From a virus, in IMG/VR virus record IMGVR_UViG_3300021085_000030, positions 1 to 60,844 of that record: 60,844 nucleotides of DNA; one strand, given 5' to 3'. Below, piece by piece: positions 27,801-34,950 of the stretch; position 1 is the first letter of the stretch, and the number at the start of each line of letters is the position of its first letter. Below the pieces are notes generated by a model. The model searched no databases. It was given only the letters and a program-made list of their open reading frames with translations, and was not told where the DNA came from. Position numbers and translations under genes: made by a program.

Positions 27801-29291
27801 GAAGACAATTTAAATAAAGTTGAAGCGTTGTATGGTTCAAGACACAGGGAAGCTCTTGAGGATATTATAAGAAGAATGAAAAGTGGAAGCAATAGACCCG
27901 GTAATCCCGATAGATTAACTGGTGCTTGGCTTGATTGGGTTAATAATTCTGTTGGCACTATAATGTTCTTTAACAGAAGATCAGCTTTATTACAGATGTT
28001 ATCGTTTACTAACTTTGTTAACTGGTCAGATAATAATCCGCTGATGGCTGCAAAAGCATTCGCAAATCAACCAGCATACTGGTCAGCATGGGCAAAAATA
28101 TTTAATTCAGATAAACTAAAGCAAAGAAGAGGTGGTTTAAAATCCGATGTACAAGAACAGGAGATAGCTAACCAAGCCAAGAACGCTAAAGATAAATACA
28201 GTGCAGCTGTTTCTTATTTATTAAAAATTGGTTTTACACCAACACAAATAGCGGATAGTATGGCTATTGCAACAGGAGGTGCTACATTCCTAATAAATAG
28301 AACTAACACTTACGTTAAACAAGGCATGTCGAAAGCGGATGCTGAAGCAAAAGCGTTTGAAGACTTCAGTGCAATATCAGATGAGACACAACAGTCTGGG
28401 GATCCTATGTTAATATCTAAACAACAATCGAGTCATCTTGGTAGATTAATATTAGCATTTCAAAATACACCAATGCAGTACACTCGATTAATGAAGAAGG
28501 CTGGCCAAGATTTAATTAATAGAAGGGGTGATGCTAAAACAAATATTAGTAAAATAATTTATTATGGATTTGTACAGAATTTAATTTTCTCTACACTACA
28601 AAATGCATTGTTTGCATTACTCCCAGGGTTTGATCCAGATGATGAAGATGAAGAGAAATTCCAAAAAGTTATTAATACAAAGCAGGAAAGAATTATGAAC
28701 AGTATGGTTGACACTATACTAAGAGGTAGCGGATTAGCTGGTGCTGTAGTATCAACTCTAAAAAATACTATTAACGAATACTATAGACAAGAAGAAAAAG
28801 GATCGTTTATGGCAGATCACACTTACACCTTATTACAGTTGGCTAATGTATCCCCTCCGATTGGTTCAAAACTTAGAAAAGTTTATGGGTCCATACAAAC
28901 TAAGAATTTTGAAAAAGATGTTATAGCAGAAAGAGGTTGGAATTTAGATAGCCCTAAATATGAAGTCATCGGTAATTTATTATCATCTGGTTTAAATATA
29001 CCGCTTGACAGGGCCGTCTCAGAAGTTAGAGGTATTACAGAGGCTTTAGACGATAGAAACACTGCTTACCAAAGATTAGCATTAGGTTTAGGCTGGAGGA
29101 CTTGGGACGTTAATGCTAAGAATGAAGAACATGAATTAATAAAAACAAAAGCCAAAGCTTTAAGAAAAGAAGAAGGAAAGAAAAAAGCGGCTGAAACCAG
29201 AAAAAGAAAAAAACGAGAAAAATTAGCAGAAAACAAAAGACTATTAGAAGAAAGAATATCAAAAATTAAAGAAAAAAATAAAAATAAATAA
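21840..29291 (+). CDS. Giant internal virion protein with zincin motif, 2483 aa
   Basis: Much the largest gene. Residues about 430-600 contain Gly/Ala-rich hydrophobic segments (AAILTMGVSSGLQIGGG; GGFIGGQLERIGAGKAL) that could contact membrane. An HExxH zinc-protease signature, AAHELLHAV, lies at about 789-797 (His791, Glu792, His795). The C-terminal region has FFNRRSALLQMLSFTNFVNW, ASHLGRLILAFQNTPMQYTR-like text and a highly basic coiled tail (KKKAAETRKRKKREK), all characteristic of giant virion proteins in marine phages as I remember them. It is probably ejected with DNA; the zincin could cut host envelope or defence proteins, as in polyvalent ejected proteins (Iyer-type MPTase domains). 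Function is inferred. Confidence 0.65.
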   Translation: MEEEYLLDGEMYSLADIKILAEEAGIDDASFIQEYGFKPKPAKKIEVDPKVAKIQEKLGVSAAPSEIKVNEKDKSAVLKYMESLDPEFEEKEFRKKEQEGEWAISTKADSGKIFNAAYKNAPKTEYGTLDYSDPEKIQKFRNDATSQFIGSNKEINKTIIPEIQKKVQPLLDSYISTAKEKYDLNDPSSVTQENIDAFYKDVNGYYSKLVNNSLMKDKRFLGLTSAFNNHMDENPILGEDYMQFVRDENTSDLWRKIKASSNVTPNVFDDLFVTGVEQLYRGSKNISTDLKKSANAGLAGQTAEKMNRFAYTNDLASKYGWENETEGYWIEDPTQKSKSFIFTPKFQKDLGHENDNTTFKPSGAIEGTWSEFQEKFKGNVKNTELQLQKNLSKILDEQLVNQAFDIKAFDKIMEGEDVLKNTVALMGEQLPQMGAAILTMGVSSGLQIGGGIYWERIQEEAISKRKKDTGEPVTAIEMISVLKNEKFLNDTEDLAIAGGFIGGQLERIGAGKALKPFVIKGTKSILRGGIKNFVKDVVTKGVNNTKNGLAESLTEVLQEVTQSVAVSGKLPEGEQLFKAGGTGFIVGAAFGTTGNVMQQSITEIKTINNMIAGKLNPKSAEAFYNAKIAEIDDLLTKYSDNPKAVSNLQEKRDLIIKAKEANIKIPSNFSGKTKEKILDLLVKKGALENKIQGKDKKLVEKDSNKIIEINQELAMLSATEQLTIKATQAGADVAGLEIIEAENSTEAQEKAGKNSLSLDANATGIISEDGRTIVIDKSKAAKFGDVNTAAHELLHAVLFKTLYSKNKDGEVVGNNVIRGLAIELDKKLAELDPDKLKNSTFSKRLALYKKDPSSIRAEEKLTLFADALFYGDIKFNEGVFTKIKDFVRRLLQDAGFKNISFNSEQDVYNFLKDYNRAIQKGKLGKAIKTMANEGAVVGKDIKRVKGPEAVPAAKSSRVELSEAAMEKSFAALNEIKTTEQFLSPKGQRVVYAGLRAMAQVKANKFNLSPDVKESLASEIFIMTLEDVTKNPYNPQNEKSQLSGYLNERVGYSLQDIEFADYKFSSLDNKFFNKTSNKQVEDYKTTILDDPAPSAKPEAPKYRKIKDSKIFPPNVINSVKNKLLQTVRVLKSKIDAITTINKSVKPIVAEIKKEMGKQGDIDIKTYMGTMKTGLKSNFLKAKKATLENAPTTWLATAMPFAVQKSVGGVFTDQDIKDPITGKVVGKVFKPNYTSDWQGKKIDRVKSSTDAAGNTSGNQFIRRLPNVDKNVSNEQYMTYILDKNGKLIAGRKESWSKMTAEEMAFEIFEEDINDANSELTKAFKNNQEARGVVLADNYAEVLSKDFERGNVKRSRSLGFGNLKPIKQNQWVAGKDNFINNLIKLNLPKATTGSVIKAHIEAYGDIFTKEEHIRIGKEFHSVLGPVRKVEKFEKKLKKDNQTLEEFLETIVNQKDFNESIVKLTGASLAVIDLWQVEGNVGLAQGFVIEGLKGMQTDAALALLKNTFQNANKVGKRDYSNTEEDFRADLFTATEIIPTLKAAGHDISSFTRTTYTDSKGKVFPRNIKVQSTINQEHLGNDFDTDESIKNADAAWEFTTKIMESLKNADPDIQAMVMASMNSGTSTSLRAAAPVLWRTSVLPYTKTNKYRYEHSLPARVVLALMYKNIINGDKSIDLDAVKKDYSVAIIPLEMDKAINNAGFQRSGAIGYVPGKMDPNQRYYNFFTKGYVQFALQSLVDSKVIVGQSYANYYNLKNKPKAKNKSIPPIIKPSKSSKSLNVELNNMIARQKGVKSEAVYSKVVARKKGGNKGKYKFFLPSTAEDFRGLTQYTFAGKGKQGEADQKFFEDNLVKPYLKGISAMESQKQALKNDYSSLLKMFPKIKKQLNKEIAETGFTNDQAIRVYLYNKSGFDVPGISKRDQKKLIDIVNKNENLKGFADGLQNISKKESWAEPSEYWDVGSVLKDLNELSENVSRKDYLEEFITNADQIFNEDNLNKVEALYGSRHREALEDIIRRMKSGSNRPGNPDRLTGAWLDWVNNSVGTIMFFNRRSALLQMLSFTNFVNWSDNNPLMAAKAFANQPAYWSAWAKIFNSDKLKQRRGGLKSDVQEQEIANQAKNAKDKYSAAVSYLLKIGFTPTQIADSMAIATGGATFLINRTNTYVKQGMSKADAEAKAFEDFSAISDETQQSGDPMLISKQQSSHLGRLILAFQNTPMQYTRLMKKAGQDLINRRGDAKTNISKIIYYGFVQNLIFSTLQNALFALLPGFDPDDEDEEKFQKVINTKQERIMNSMVDTILRGSGLAGAVVSTLKNTINEYYRQEEKGSFMADHTYTLLQLANVSPPIGSKLRKVYGSIQTKNFEKDVIAERGWNLDSPKYEVIGNLLSSGLNIPLDRAVSEVRGITEALDDRNTAYQRLALGLGWRTWDVNAKNEEHELIKTKAKALRKEEGKKKAAETRKRKKREKLAENKRLLEERISKIKEKNKNK

Positions 29292-29293
29292 TT

Positions 29294-29425
29294 ATGCCAA
29301 AAGATGCGTGTTACAAAAAAGTTAAAGCAAGATACAAAGTATTTCCATCCGCTTATGCAAGTGGAGCTATTGCAAAGTGCAGAAAGAAGGGCGCTAGCAA
29401 TTGGGGAAACAAAAGTAAAAAGTAA
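29294..29425 (+). CDS. Small basic protein, 43 aa
   Basis: Reads MPKDACYKKVKARYKVFPSA then YASGAIAKCRKKGASNWGNK, a short Cys- and Lys-rich family I recall from many marine phages. ATG is three bases after the giant gene; the stop overlaps the next ATG (TAATG). Probably nucleic-acid associated or a packaged basic protein; function unknown. Confidence 0.7.
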   Translation: MPKDACYKKVKARYKVFPSAYASGAIAKCRKKGASNWGNKSKK

Positions 29426-29703
29426 TGGCTGTTAGAAAAACAAAGAAAGGTGCTTCGTTAAAGCGCTGGTTTAAAGAGAAGTGGGTAGATGTTAGAACAG
29501 GTAAACCTTGCGGTAGAACAAAAGGAGATGGAAGAGGCGTACCTTATTGTAGGCCCAGTAAAAGAGTATCTGGTAAAACACCAAAAACATCTGGTGAAAT
29601 GTCTTCATCTGAAAAAGCAAAAAAGATTAGAGAAAAGAAAAGCTTGGGCCAACCGAAAGGCAAGCCACGAAGAGTAAAAAACGTTAAAAGGAATAAAAAA
29701 TAG
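29425..29703 (+). CDS. DUF5872-like basic protein, 92 aa
   Basis: The motif WFKEKWVDVRTGKPCGR then VPYCRPSKRVSGKTPKT matches DUF5872 as I remember it, with conserved Trp, Cys and Arg residues. The C-terminal third is Lys-rich. Function not known. Starts in a TAATG overlap with the preceding gene, so the two are probably co-translated. Confidence 0.75.
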   Translation: MAVRKTKKGASLKRWFKEKWVDVRTGKPCGRTKGDGRGVPYCRPSKRVSGKTPKTSGEMSSSEKAKKIREKKSLGQPKGKPRRVKNVKRNKK

Positions 29704-29737
29704 GTGATTACATATATTATAGAAACTTAAAACAATT

Positions 29738-30019
29738 ATGGCTCAAAAAATTTCAGAGAACACAGAAGTACAATTAGATTTAAAAACGATTGGAATGTTG
29801 GTTGCGGGCGCGGTGAGTTTAGCAGCCATGTATTTTACTTTGCAAAAAGATATAGATCTTGCAAAAGAATTACCTAAACCAGAGGTGAGTAGAACAGAAT
29901 ATGATTTAAAAGATGAACTGGTTAGAACTACTATTATGGATATTGACGAAAAAGTTCAAGATAATAGTGAAAAACTAGATAAAATCGACGACAAACTGTT
30001 CACAATTATAAACAAATAA
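29738..30019 (+). CDS. Single-span membrane protein, possible holin-like/lysis accessory
   Basis: 93 residues with one hydrophobic helix (TIGMLVAGAVSLAAMYFTL, about 17-35) after a short polar N-terminus, then a charged coiled coil (MDIDEKVQDNSEKLDKIDDK). Located upstream of a secreted thioredoxin-like protein and the M15 endolysin. It could be a pinholin, antiholin or membrane anchor, but a 3TM holin is encoded at 60154, so the role is open. Confidence 0.65.
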   Translation: MAQKISENTEVQLDLKTIGMLVAGAVSLAAMYFTLQKDIDLAKELPKPEVSRTEYDLKDELVRTTIMDIDEKVQDNSEKLDKIDDKLFTIINK

Positions 30020-30020
30020 A

Positions 30021-30335
30021 ATGAAAAAGATTCTAATAATATTAAGTTTACTCTTTACAATTGCAGGATATTCACAATACGAAGTACTGCACATCAATTC
30101 TTCTTGGAATTCAAGACATAACCTCGACCTTGCAGGTATTAAGTATGCTAAGGTAAAATATTTAATACTAGAAGAACAAACGCCTTCATTTAGGCAACAA
30201 ATAAAATCTGTTCCAACTATTTTAGTTTTACACAACGGTAAACCTAAAGGGCAATGGAGTGGTGGTATAGCATTGAAGTTAAAGATAACAAAGGAAGATA
30301 TAGAAAACCATATCGAAAGATTAAAAGCTCAATAG
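30021..30335 (+). CDS. Exported thioredoxin-fold protein lacking catalytic cysteines
   Basis: Signal peptide MKKILIILSLLFTIAGYSQ ends in the GYSQ common in Flavobacteriia. The mature part has a thioredoxin-like arrangement: strand and HINSSWNSRHN where WCxxC would be, then VKYLILEEQTPSF, then SVPTILVLHNGK with the cis-Pro loop. The Trp is kept but both cysteines are missing, so no redox activity is expected. It lies one base after a membrane protein and shares TAGATG spacing with the endolysin, so a lysis or periplasmic-binding role is plausible but unproven. Confidence 0.55.
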   Translation: MKKILIILSLLFTIAGYSQYEVLHINSSWNSRHNLDLAGIKYAKVKYLILEEQTPSFRQQIKSVPTILVLHNGKPKGQWSGGIALKLKITKEDIENHIERLKAQ

Positions 30336-30800
30336 ATGAGTAAGATAAGCGAACATATAACAAAGAAAGAAGCCATATTTAGTGCGACTGCATTAAGGAA
30401 AGGTATAGAGAATGAGCCTGGAGAATACGAATTACAGAATATGGAACTTATTGCTGAAAAAGTATTTGAACCATTAAGAAAAGCTGTAAATGGCCCAATA
30501 AAAATTAATTCATTCTTTCGTTCAGAAGAATTGAATAAAGCAATCGGTGGAAGTAGTAAGTCACAACATTGCCAAGGAAGAGCAATGGATTTGGATGACA
30601 CTTACGGCTACATGTCTAATAAAGATATGTACCATTACATAAAAGAAAATTTAGATTTCGATCAAATGATTTGGGAATTTGGAACCGAAGATAACCCCTC
30701 TTGGGTTCATGTAAGTTATGTAGATGCTGATTCTAATAGAAAGCGTTGTTTAGAAGCTTACAAAGACGAGAACAATAAAACAAAATATAAAATAATATAA
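30336..30800 (+). CDS. M15-family peptidase endolysin
   Basis: 154 residues of the peptidase M15A/VanY type. Zinc ligands appear in SQHCQGRAMDLD (His78, Asp85) and WVHVSY (His125), with NSFFRSEELNKAIGGSSKSQ as the substrate loop. It should cut peptide stems in peptidoglycan at lysis. No signal peptide or wall-binding domain, as usual for phage lysins needing a holin. Starts one base after the previous stop and overlaps the next gene by TAATG. Confidence 0.85.
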   Translation: MSKISEHITKKEAIFSATALRKGIENEPGEYELQNMELIAEKVFEPLRKAVNGPIKINSFFRSEELNKAIGGSSKSQHCQGRAMDLDDTYGYMSNKDMYHYIKENLDFDQMIWEFGTEDNPSWVHVSYVDADSNRKRCLEAYKDENNKTKYKII

Positions 30801-31456
30801 TGAAATTATGGAAAACTGTCCTTTTTGTAACGGCCACTCTGGTTGTTGTTAGTTGCGGAATACAAAAAACACCGCCTGCACCACTATCAGGTCCCTGGTT
30901 AGATGTTCCTTCTACTGTTAAGATAGATACATTATCTTATACAAGATTAAATTGGAAGATGAGAAATAGCTTTACATTTAGATGGAACTACGCTAAGTTT
31001 GCATCTAATCAGCCGTTCTCATTTTATTCTTCTGCATCGTTTGCTAGATTTTGGAATCCGTTTAATTCTTTTGATATGTATTGGAATAGACATAATTTCT
31101 GGTACGATTGGGCTTTTGGTTACCCTTATTTTAATTATCAAATACCAAGATATTATATGTATGAACAGCCTCGTAATGTAGCTGTAATGAAAGGAAGGAG
31201 AAATAGTATTAGAAAAGTAAGAGAAGATAAAGTTAATATAGTAGCTAATAGATTAAGAAACGAAGTAAAGTTAAATAACAATAGACAAGAAAGAACATGG
31301 AATAATAAAAACAAATTTGTTCCAAGAGAAAATCCTAATAATAATTTTAATTCTAAAATTACTCCAAAAGAAAATCCAAGGCCAGATATAAGGCCAAGTA
31401 GATCTTTAGTTAATTCAACTAAAATATCTATGAGAACTCAAGTTAAAAATAAATAA
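30800..31456 (+). CDS. Lipoprotein of the lysis region
   Basis: Signal and lipobox MKLWKTVLFVTATLVVVSCG, with lipidation expected at Cys19. The mature part is rich in Trp, Tyr, Phe and Arg in the first half and basic Asn-rich in the second (RERTWNNKNKF-like). Outer-membrane attachment and its position after the endolysin suggest an o-spanin-like role, but it is larger than typical spanins and no inner-membrane partner is obvious. It could also block superinfection. Confidence 0.6.
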   Translation: MKLWKTVLFVTATLVVVSCGIQKTPPAPLSGPWLDVPSTVKIDTLSYTRLNWKMRNSFTFRWNYAKFASNQPFSFYSSASFARFWNPFNSFDMYWNRHNFWYDWAFGYPYFNYQIPRYYMYEQPRNVAVMKGRRNSIRKVREDKVNIVANRLRNEVKLNNNRQERTWNNKNKFVPRENPNNNFNSKITPKENPRPDIRPSRSLVNSTKISMRTQVKNK

Positions 31457-31460
31457 AAAA

Positions 31461-31490
31461 AAGGGGCCTTAAAAAAGCCCCTTAAATTTT
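31461..31490. terminator. Bidirectional terminator between converging operons
   Basis: The stem aaggggc (31461-31467) pairs with gccccTT (31477-31483) around a short A-rich loop. On the plus side aaattttat follows; on the minus side eight T residues follow directly. It therefore serves both the late plus block and the nrd operon end. Confidence 0.85.
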
Positions 31491-33210
31491 ATCCATCACA
31501 CGCTAAGCAATTTTCATCCATTGCATTCTGTGCAATATCACCTCTAAGAACTGATTCAGTTCGCATATAATATAAGGTTTTAATACCTTTCTTCCACGCT
31601 TCATAATGAACTTTATTAATCCACTTAGGTTCTGCAACACTCGGGAATGCTAAATTTAAACTAACAGATTGATCTATATACTGTTGTCTTATTCCCGCTT
31701 GATTAACTAATTCTAGTTGATTAATTTCCTTAAACGTTTTAAATACTTCTTTCGCTGGTGTTTCCCATTTGCCAAGCTTAATATCATCAAGCTCTTTAAC
31801 ACCTTGTACGGAACCAGCATCTTTCATTATCTTGTTCCATACTTTATCAATATTAATTTTATATTTCTTTAATACTTTTAATAACGCAGGGTTCTTGCGA
31901 ATGAAAGTACCCTTTGCACTTTGTTCTGTAAATACGTTTGCAGCCCAAGGTTCGATTCCAGGACTAACGTTGCCACTAAGCTTGCTGTTAGATACAGTAG
32001 GAGCAATAGCCCGCAAATGAGTATTCCTAAAACCTGAACCACGGCACCAAAGAGGTTCGCCAAATTCTTCCGCAAGAGCCATTGAAGCTCTCTCACTTTC
32101 AATTTTAATTTGTGAAAATATTTTTCTTGTTTCATATTGTGATAGTAATCCTTCAAACGGTAAACCTTGATCTTGCAAATAAGTATGCCAACCAAGTACG
32201 CCTAATCCTAACGCCCTACCTTTTTCAGCAGATCTTACAGAATTATGAAAGCCAACTTTACCTTTGGATTTTTGTATAAATTCTTCTAATACACCATCTA
32301 AAAACCAGATGCTGTCATAAATAAGATTAGTGTTTTTCCACTCCTCATATTTAGCTAAATTCAAACTAGACAAGCAACAAACAAATGAATGTGATTCATC
32401 TGTATGTAATGTAATTTCACTACATATATTTGTCATGTGAACTTTTAAACCATGCTTTCTGTATTGCTCTGGATTATTTTTGTTTGTATTTCCCTTAAAT
32501 AATATATAAGGTTCTCCAGTTGCTTTACGCTTTTGTAAAAGCTTTCCCCATTTTTTTCTTGCTTCAACATCTCCGCTTTCAACTCTTCGCATGAACTTGT
32601 CGCCGACCACAGCGCACTGGTGGAGGTTGAGCGACTGACGATTAACGTCTCCTTTAGGTTCTCTAATTTCAAGCCATTCCTCAAAGTCGGGATGCTCAAT
32701 ATTGATATTAACTGATGCTGCTCCTCTTCGGACAGATCCTTGATTAGTGGCAAGTATTGTTGAATCGTATATCTTGCAAAAAGGCACCACGCCGTCACTT
32801 GTTCCATTTCCATTAATTGTATCGCCAGCGGGTCTGATTTGATTTATACCAATGCCAACTCCACCGCCGTGCTTAGCGAGTAACATCATCTCTAAATTCT
32901 TGCTTCCAATATCATATATTGAATCAGCAACATCTATACCAAAGCATGATATAGGCAACCCTCGATCTGAACCAGTGTTTGATAACACAGGGGAGGCTAA
33001 ACACAGCCAACCATTCCATATGTATTCAAAAAATGTTGGAGCAAGTTCTGGGCGTCCTAAACGCTTCGCTACAGTTTCGCACACACGATTATATGCGTCT
33101 CGTGGGGTTTCTTCTTTAATCAAATATCCTCCACCAATTGTTTTCTTATAAACATCGGTTTCACCCCAAGCAGGATAATCAATTCCTTTTTTCCAATTAT
33201 TGTTCCACAT
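31489..33210 (-). CDS. nrdA: Ribonucleotide reductase large subunit
   Basis: 573 residues of the class I alpha subunit, which reduces ribonucleoside diphosphates to deoxy forms. Catalytic features are TNICSEITLHT (Asn261, Cys263, Glu265), LPISCFG (Cys89) and FVCCLSSLNL, the YY dyad in TLYYMRTES, and the C-terminal reducing pair ENCLACDG. The N-terminal ATP-cone is absent, giving a shorter protein than bacterial NrdA (about 750), as in other phage reductases, so overall activity inhibition by dATP is not expected. Ends at the shared terminator and overlaps the upstream small gene by 14 bases. Confidence 0.95.
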   Translation of the reverse strand: MWNNNWKKGIDYPAWGETDVYKKTIGGGYLIKEETPRDAYNRVCETVAKRLGRPELAPTFFEYIWNGWLCLASPVLSNTGSDRGLPISCFGIDVADSIYDIGSKNLEMMLLAKHGGGVGIGINQIRPAGDTINGNGTSDGVVPFCKIYDSTILATNQGSVRRGAASVNINIEHPDFEEWLEIREPKGDVNRQSLNLHQCAVVGDKFMRRVESGDVEARKKWGKLLQKRKATGEPYILFKGNTNKNNPEQYRKHGLKVHMTNICSEITLHTDESHSFVCCLSSLNLAKYEEWKNTNLIYDSIWFLDGVLEEFIQKSKGKVGFHNSVRSAEKGRALGLGVLGWHTYLQDQGLPFEGLLSQYETRKIFSQIKIESERASMALAEEFGEPLWCRGSGFRNTHLRAIAPTVSNSKLSGNVSPGIEPWAANVFTEQSAKGTFIRKNPALLKVLKKYKINIDKVWNKIMKDAGSVQGVKELDDIKLGKWETPAKEVFKTFKEINQLELVNQAGIRQQYIDQSVSLNLAFPSVAEPKWINKVHYEAWKKGIKTLYYMRTESVLRGDIAQNAMDENCLACDG

Positions 33211-33403
33211 CTCTTTTTTCTAAATCTTTAAGTTCTTCAACAAGCCTATCCCACTCCTCTTGTCCAATATGTAATTGAAAAGAAGTAAGTGTACCTTGAG
33301 CTAACATTTTAATAGCATCTAAATCTTTTAATGCCCTTGTTAAAGCACCACCCAAGACTTCTACTTGTTCTTGTAATTGTTTAATATTCTTTTGTACTCC
33401 CAT
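33197..33403 (-). CDS. Small coiled-coil protein, 68 aa
   Basis: Helical heptads throughout (NIKQLQEQVEVLGGALTRAL; WDRLVEELKDLEKRD). The ATG at 33403 follows the genome's usual ataat leader. It lies between nrdA and a small membrane gene and overlaps nrdA by 14 bases. No function recognised. Confidence 0.65.
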   Translation of the reverse strand: MGVQKNIKQLQEQVEVLGGALTRALKDLDAIKMLAQGTLTSFQLHIGQEEWDRLVEELKDLEKRDVEQ

Positions 33404-33404
33404 A

Positions 33405-33656
33405 TTATATAATTAAATGTTTAATCCAGGCTATAAGCCCATTAATATTTAAAGCAACTAAATTCCATTGCTTACGAGATGCAGTCTGCACACCAACACA
33501 AATAAAACCAACTATGTATAAAGTTGGCTCTATCGTCCATTGTGCTGCTACTAGAAAACCAGCTCCCATATAACCTATACGGGTAGCTAATCTTTCACTA
33601 GGTTTTAGTTTTCTTTTTCTTTCTATTAAAAACCTTAGCAGTCTGTACTTTACCAT
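33405..33656 (-). CDS. Small membrane protein, 83 aa
   Basis: A basic N-terminus (RFLIERKRKLKPSE) followed by two hydrophobic segments (IGYMGAGFLVAAQW; PTLYIVGFICVGVQTAS) and a third weaker one at the end. The start at 33656 overlaps the nrdB stop. I recall related small membrane proteins next to nucleotide metabolism genes in marine phages, but no function is known to me. Confidence 0.65.
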   Translation of the reverse strand: MVKYRLLRFLIERKRKLKPSERLATRIGYMGAGFLVAAQWTIEPTLYIVGFICVGVQTASRKQWNLVALNINGLIAWIKHLII

Positions 33657-34627
33657 ACGTCTTCAAAATCTTCGCCTTCATTTGCTTTACTATAGTCAGT
33701 CGGCCTAATAGCGAAAAAATCAGTGTGAGTGTGACCCCCAGTAAGATGGTCGAACCAAGCCATTTTATCAATTGACTTTTGGTCATATTCGAATTTAAAC
33801 TTTCCTTCTTGTTTATAACCCAATTCTTGAAGTTTATCACCTGTTCGTTTTTTAATAAAGTGTTTAAGATCATATTCTGTTATTCCTTCAATATCACCCA
33901 TTTCGAATAACTTACTTATGTAAGTCATTTCAGCATTATGCATTGTTAAAGCTGCATCGTATATATGCTCCTTGCATTCTTCTTTTAATCCTGGTATTTG
34001 AGAACACATGTGTCTAAATAATTGACAACCCATTTTAGAATGTAATGACTCATCTCTTACAGACCATTTCATTTGTTGTCCAATACCTTTAAGTAAGTTA
34101 CGCATTTGAAAACTGTATAGCACAGCAAACGCAGAATACAAACTAACGCCTTCTGCAAAGGCTGAGAACGTAGCTAACGATTTACCTATACCCACAGGGT
34201 CATTACCTTCATAAGCAACTAAGTTATCGAACCTAGCGGCTGTTGCGGGCTCATGTAAGAACGCTTCGTAATCTTCTAAGCCTAATGTTTCATTCAAGTA
34301 ACTATAAGCTACTGCGTGAATTGTTTCTTGGCTTCCGAACATCATAGACATTTGTTGTATTTCGTGTTTAGGAAACCAACCAACGACTTTTTGTGTCCAG
34401 TAATCTGACACAGCGCATTCAGTTTGAGCAAAGCCTAGCAAGATATTTCCTACTAGGTTTTTCTCTTTATCATTTAACTTTTCGTTCCAGTCTTTTAAAT
34501 CACCTGACATAGGAATTTCCGTATGCAACCAAAACGCTTGAGCCTGTTTAAGCCAGCCTTCTGTATAATATTCCGGGTATTCAAATGGTTTGTACGGGAT
34601 TCTTTCTGTAAATAAAGGTGCTTTCAT
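33650..34627 (-). CDS. nrdB: Ribonucleotide reductase small subunit
   Basis: 325 residues. Metal ligands by position are Glu70 (GFAQTE), Glu101 and His104 (QETIHAVAY), Glu160 (FAEG), Glu193 and His196 (RDESLH); Tyr108 sits four residues after His104 as in the radical-bearing Tyr of class Ia. The first ligand is Glu, whereas E. coli has Asp84; the 31-residue spacing to the next ligand matches exactly. The C-terminus EGEDFEDVW resembles the alpha-binding tail. No ATP-cone. The metal subclass needs testing. Confidence 0.93.
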   Translation of the reverse strand: MKAPLFTERIPYKPFEYPEYYTEGWLKQAQAFWLHTEIPMSGDLKDWNEKLNDKEKNLVGNILLGFAQTECAVSDYWTQKVVGWFPKHEIQQMSMMFGSQETIHAVAYSYLNETLGLEDYEAFLHEPATAARFDNLVAYEGNDPVGIGKSLATFSAFAEGVSLYSAFAVLYSFQMRNLLKGIGQQMKWSVRDESLHSKMGCQLFRHMCSQIPGLKEECKEHIYDAALTMHNAEMTYISKLFEMGDIEGITEYDLKHFIKKRTGDKLQELGYKQEGKFKFEYDQKSIDKMAWFDHLTGGHTHTDFFAIRPTDYSKANEGEDFEDVW

Positions 34628-34628
34628 A

Positions 34629-34784
34629 TTAATTTTTTATTTCTATTGCTATATCTACAAACGGTAGATAAAATACGTGTTGTGTGTGTGTTGGGCCTTC
34701 ATAAGTTCTAGCTCCAAATAATACTCCTGGATACGTGCCTAAAGCCATGCTCCAAGTTCCAGATGGTTCTTCATTTTCATCCAT
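34629..34784 (-). CDS. Small hypothetical protein, 51 aa
   Basis: Reads from MDENEEPSGTWSMALGTYPG to IAIEIKN and starts with an ATG that overlaps the upstream gene's stop (ATGGATGA). It ends one base before nrdB. The compact mixed sequence with aromatic and Gly residues looks coding. Not recognised. Confidence 0.55.
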   Translation of the reverse strand: MDENEEPSGTWSMALGTYPGVLFGARTYEGPTHTQHVFYLPFVDIAIEIKN

Positions 34785-34950
34785 AACATTTTATATTATA
34801 TTGTTCATGTATCATTATAAGATCTTTCCATTTTAAATAGCCTCTCTTGTTTACAGACCATTTAATATACGTGTCTATTTTACGTTCTTTATATTTCGTT
34901 CGAGCTAAATGCTTTCCGGAAATTTTATTAGTTCTATTACCTGATCGCAT
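34777..34950 (-). CDS. Small basic protein, 57 aa
   Basis: Starts MRSGNRTNKISGKHLARTKY inside the end of the resolvase gene, in another frame, and continues with TYIKWSVNKRGYLKWKDLIM, ending where the next gene begins (TGA inside ATGGATGA). Basic and aromatic, possibly nucleic-acid binding. The tidy stop/start overlap supports coding, but part of the overlap with the upstream gene is about 45 bases. Confidence 0.5.
   Translation of the reverse strand: MRSGNRTNKISGKHLARTKYKERKIDTYIKWSVNKRGYLKWKDLIMIHEQYNIKCYG

Noticed and set aside
33598-33873. 91-residue ORF on the minus strand
   Set aside because: It is an alternative frame inside nrdB with a low-complexity Lys tail.
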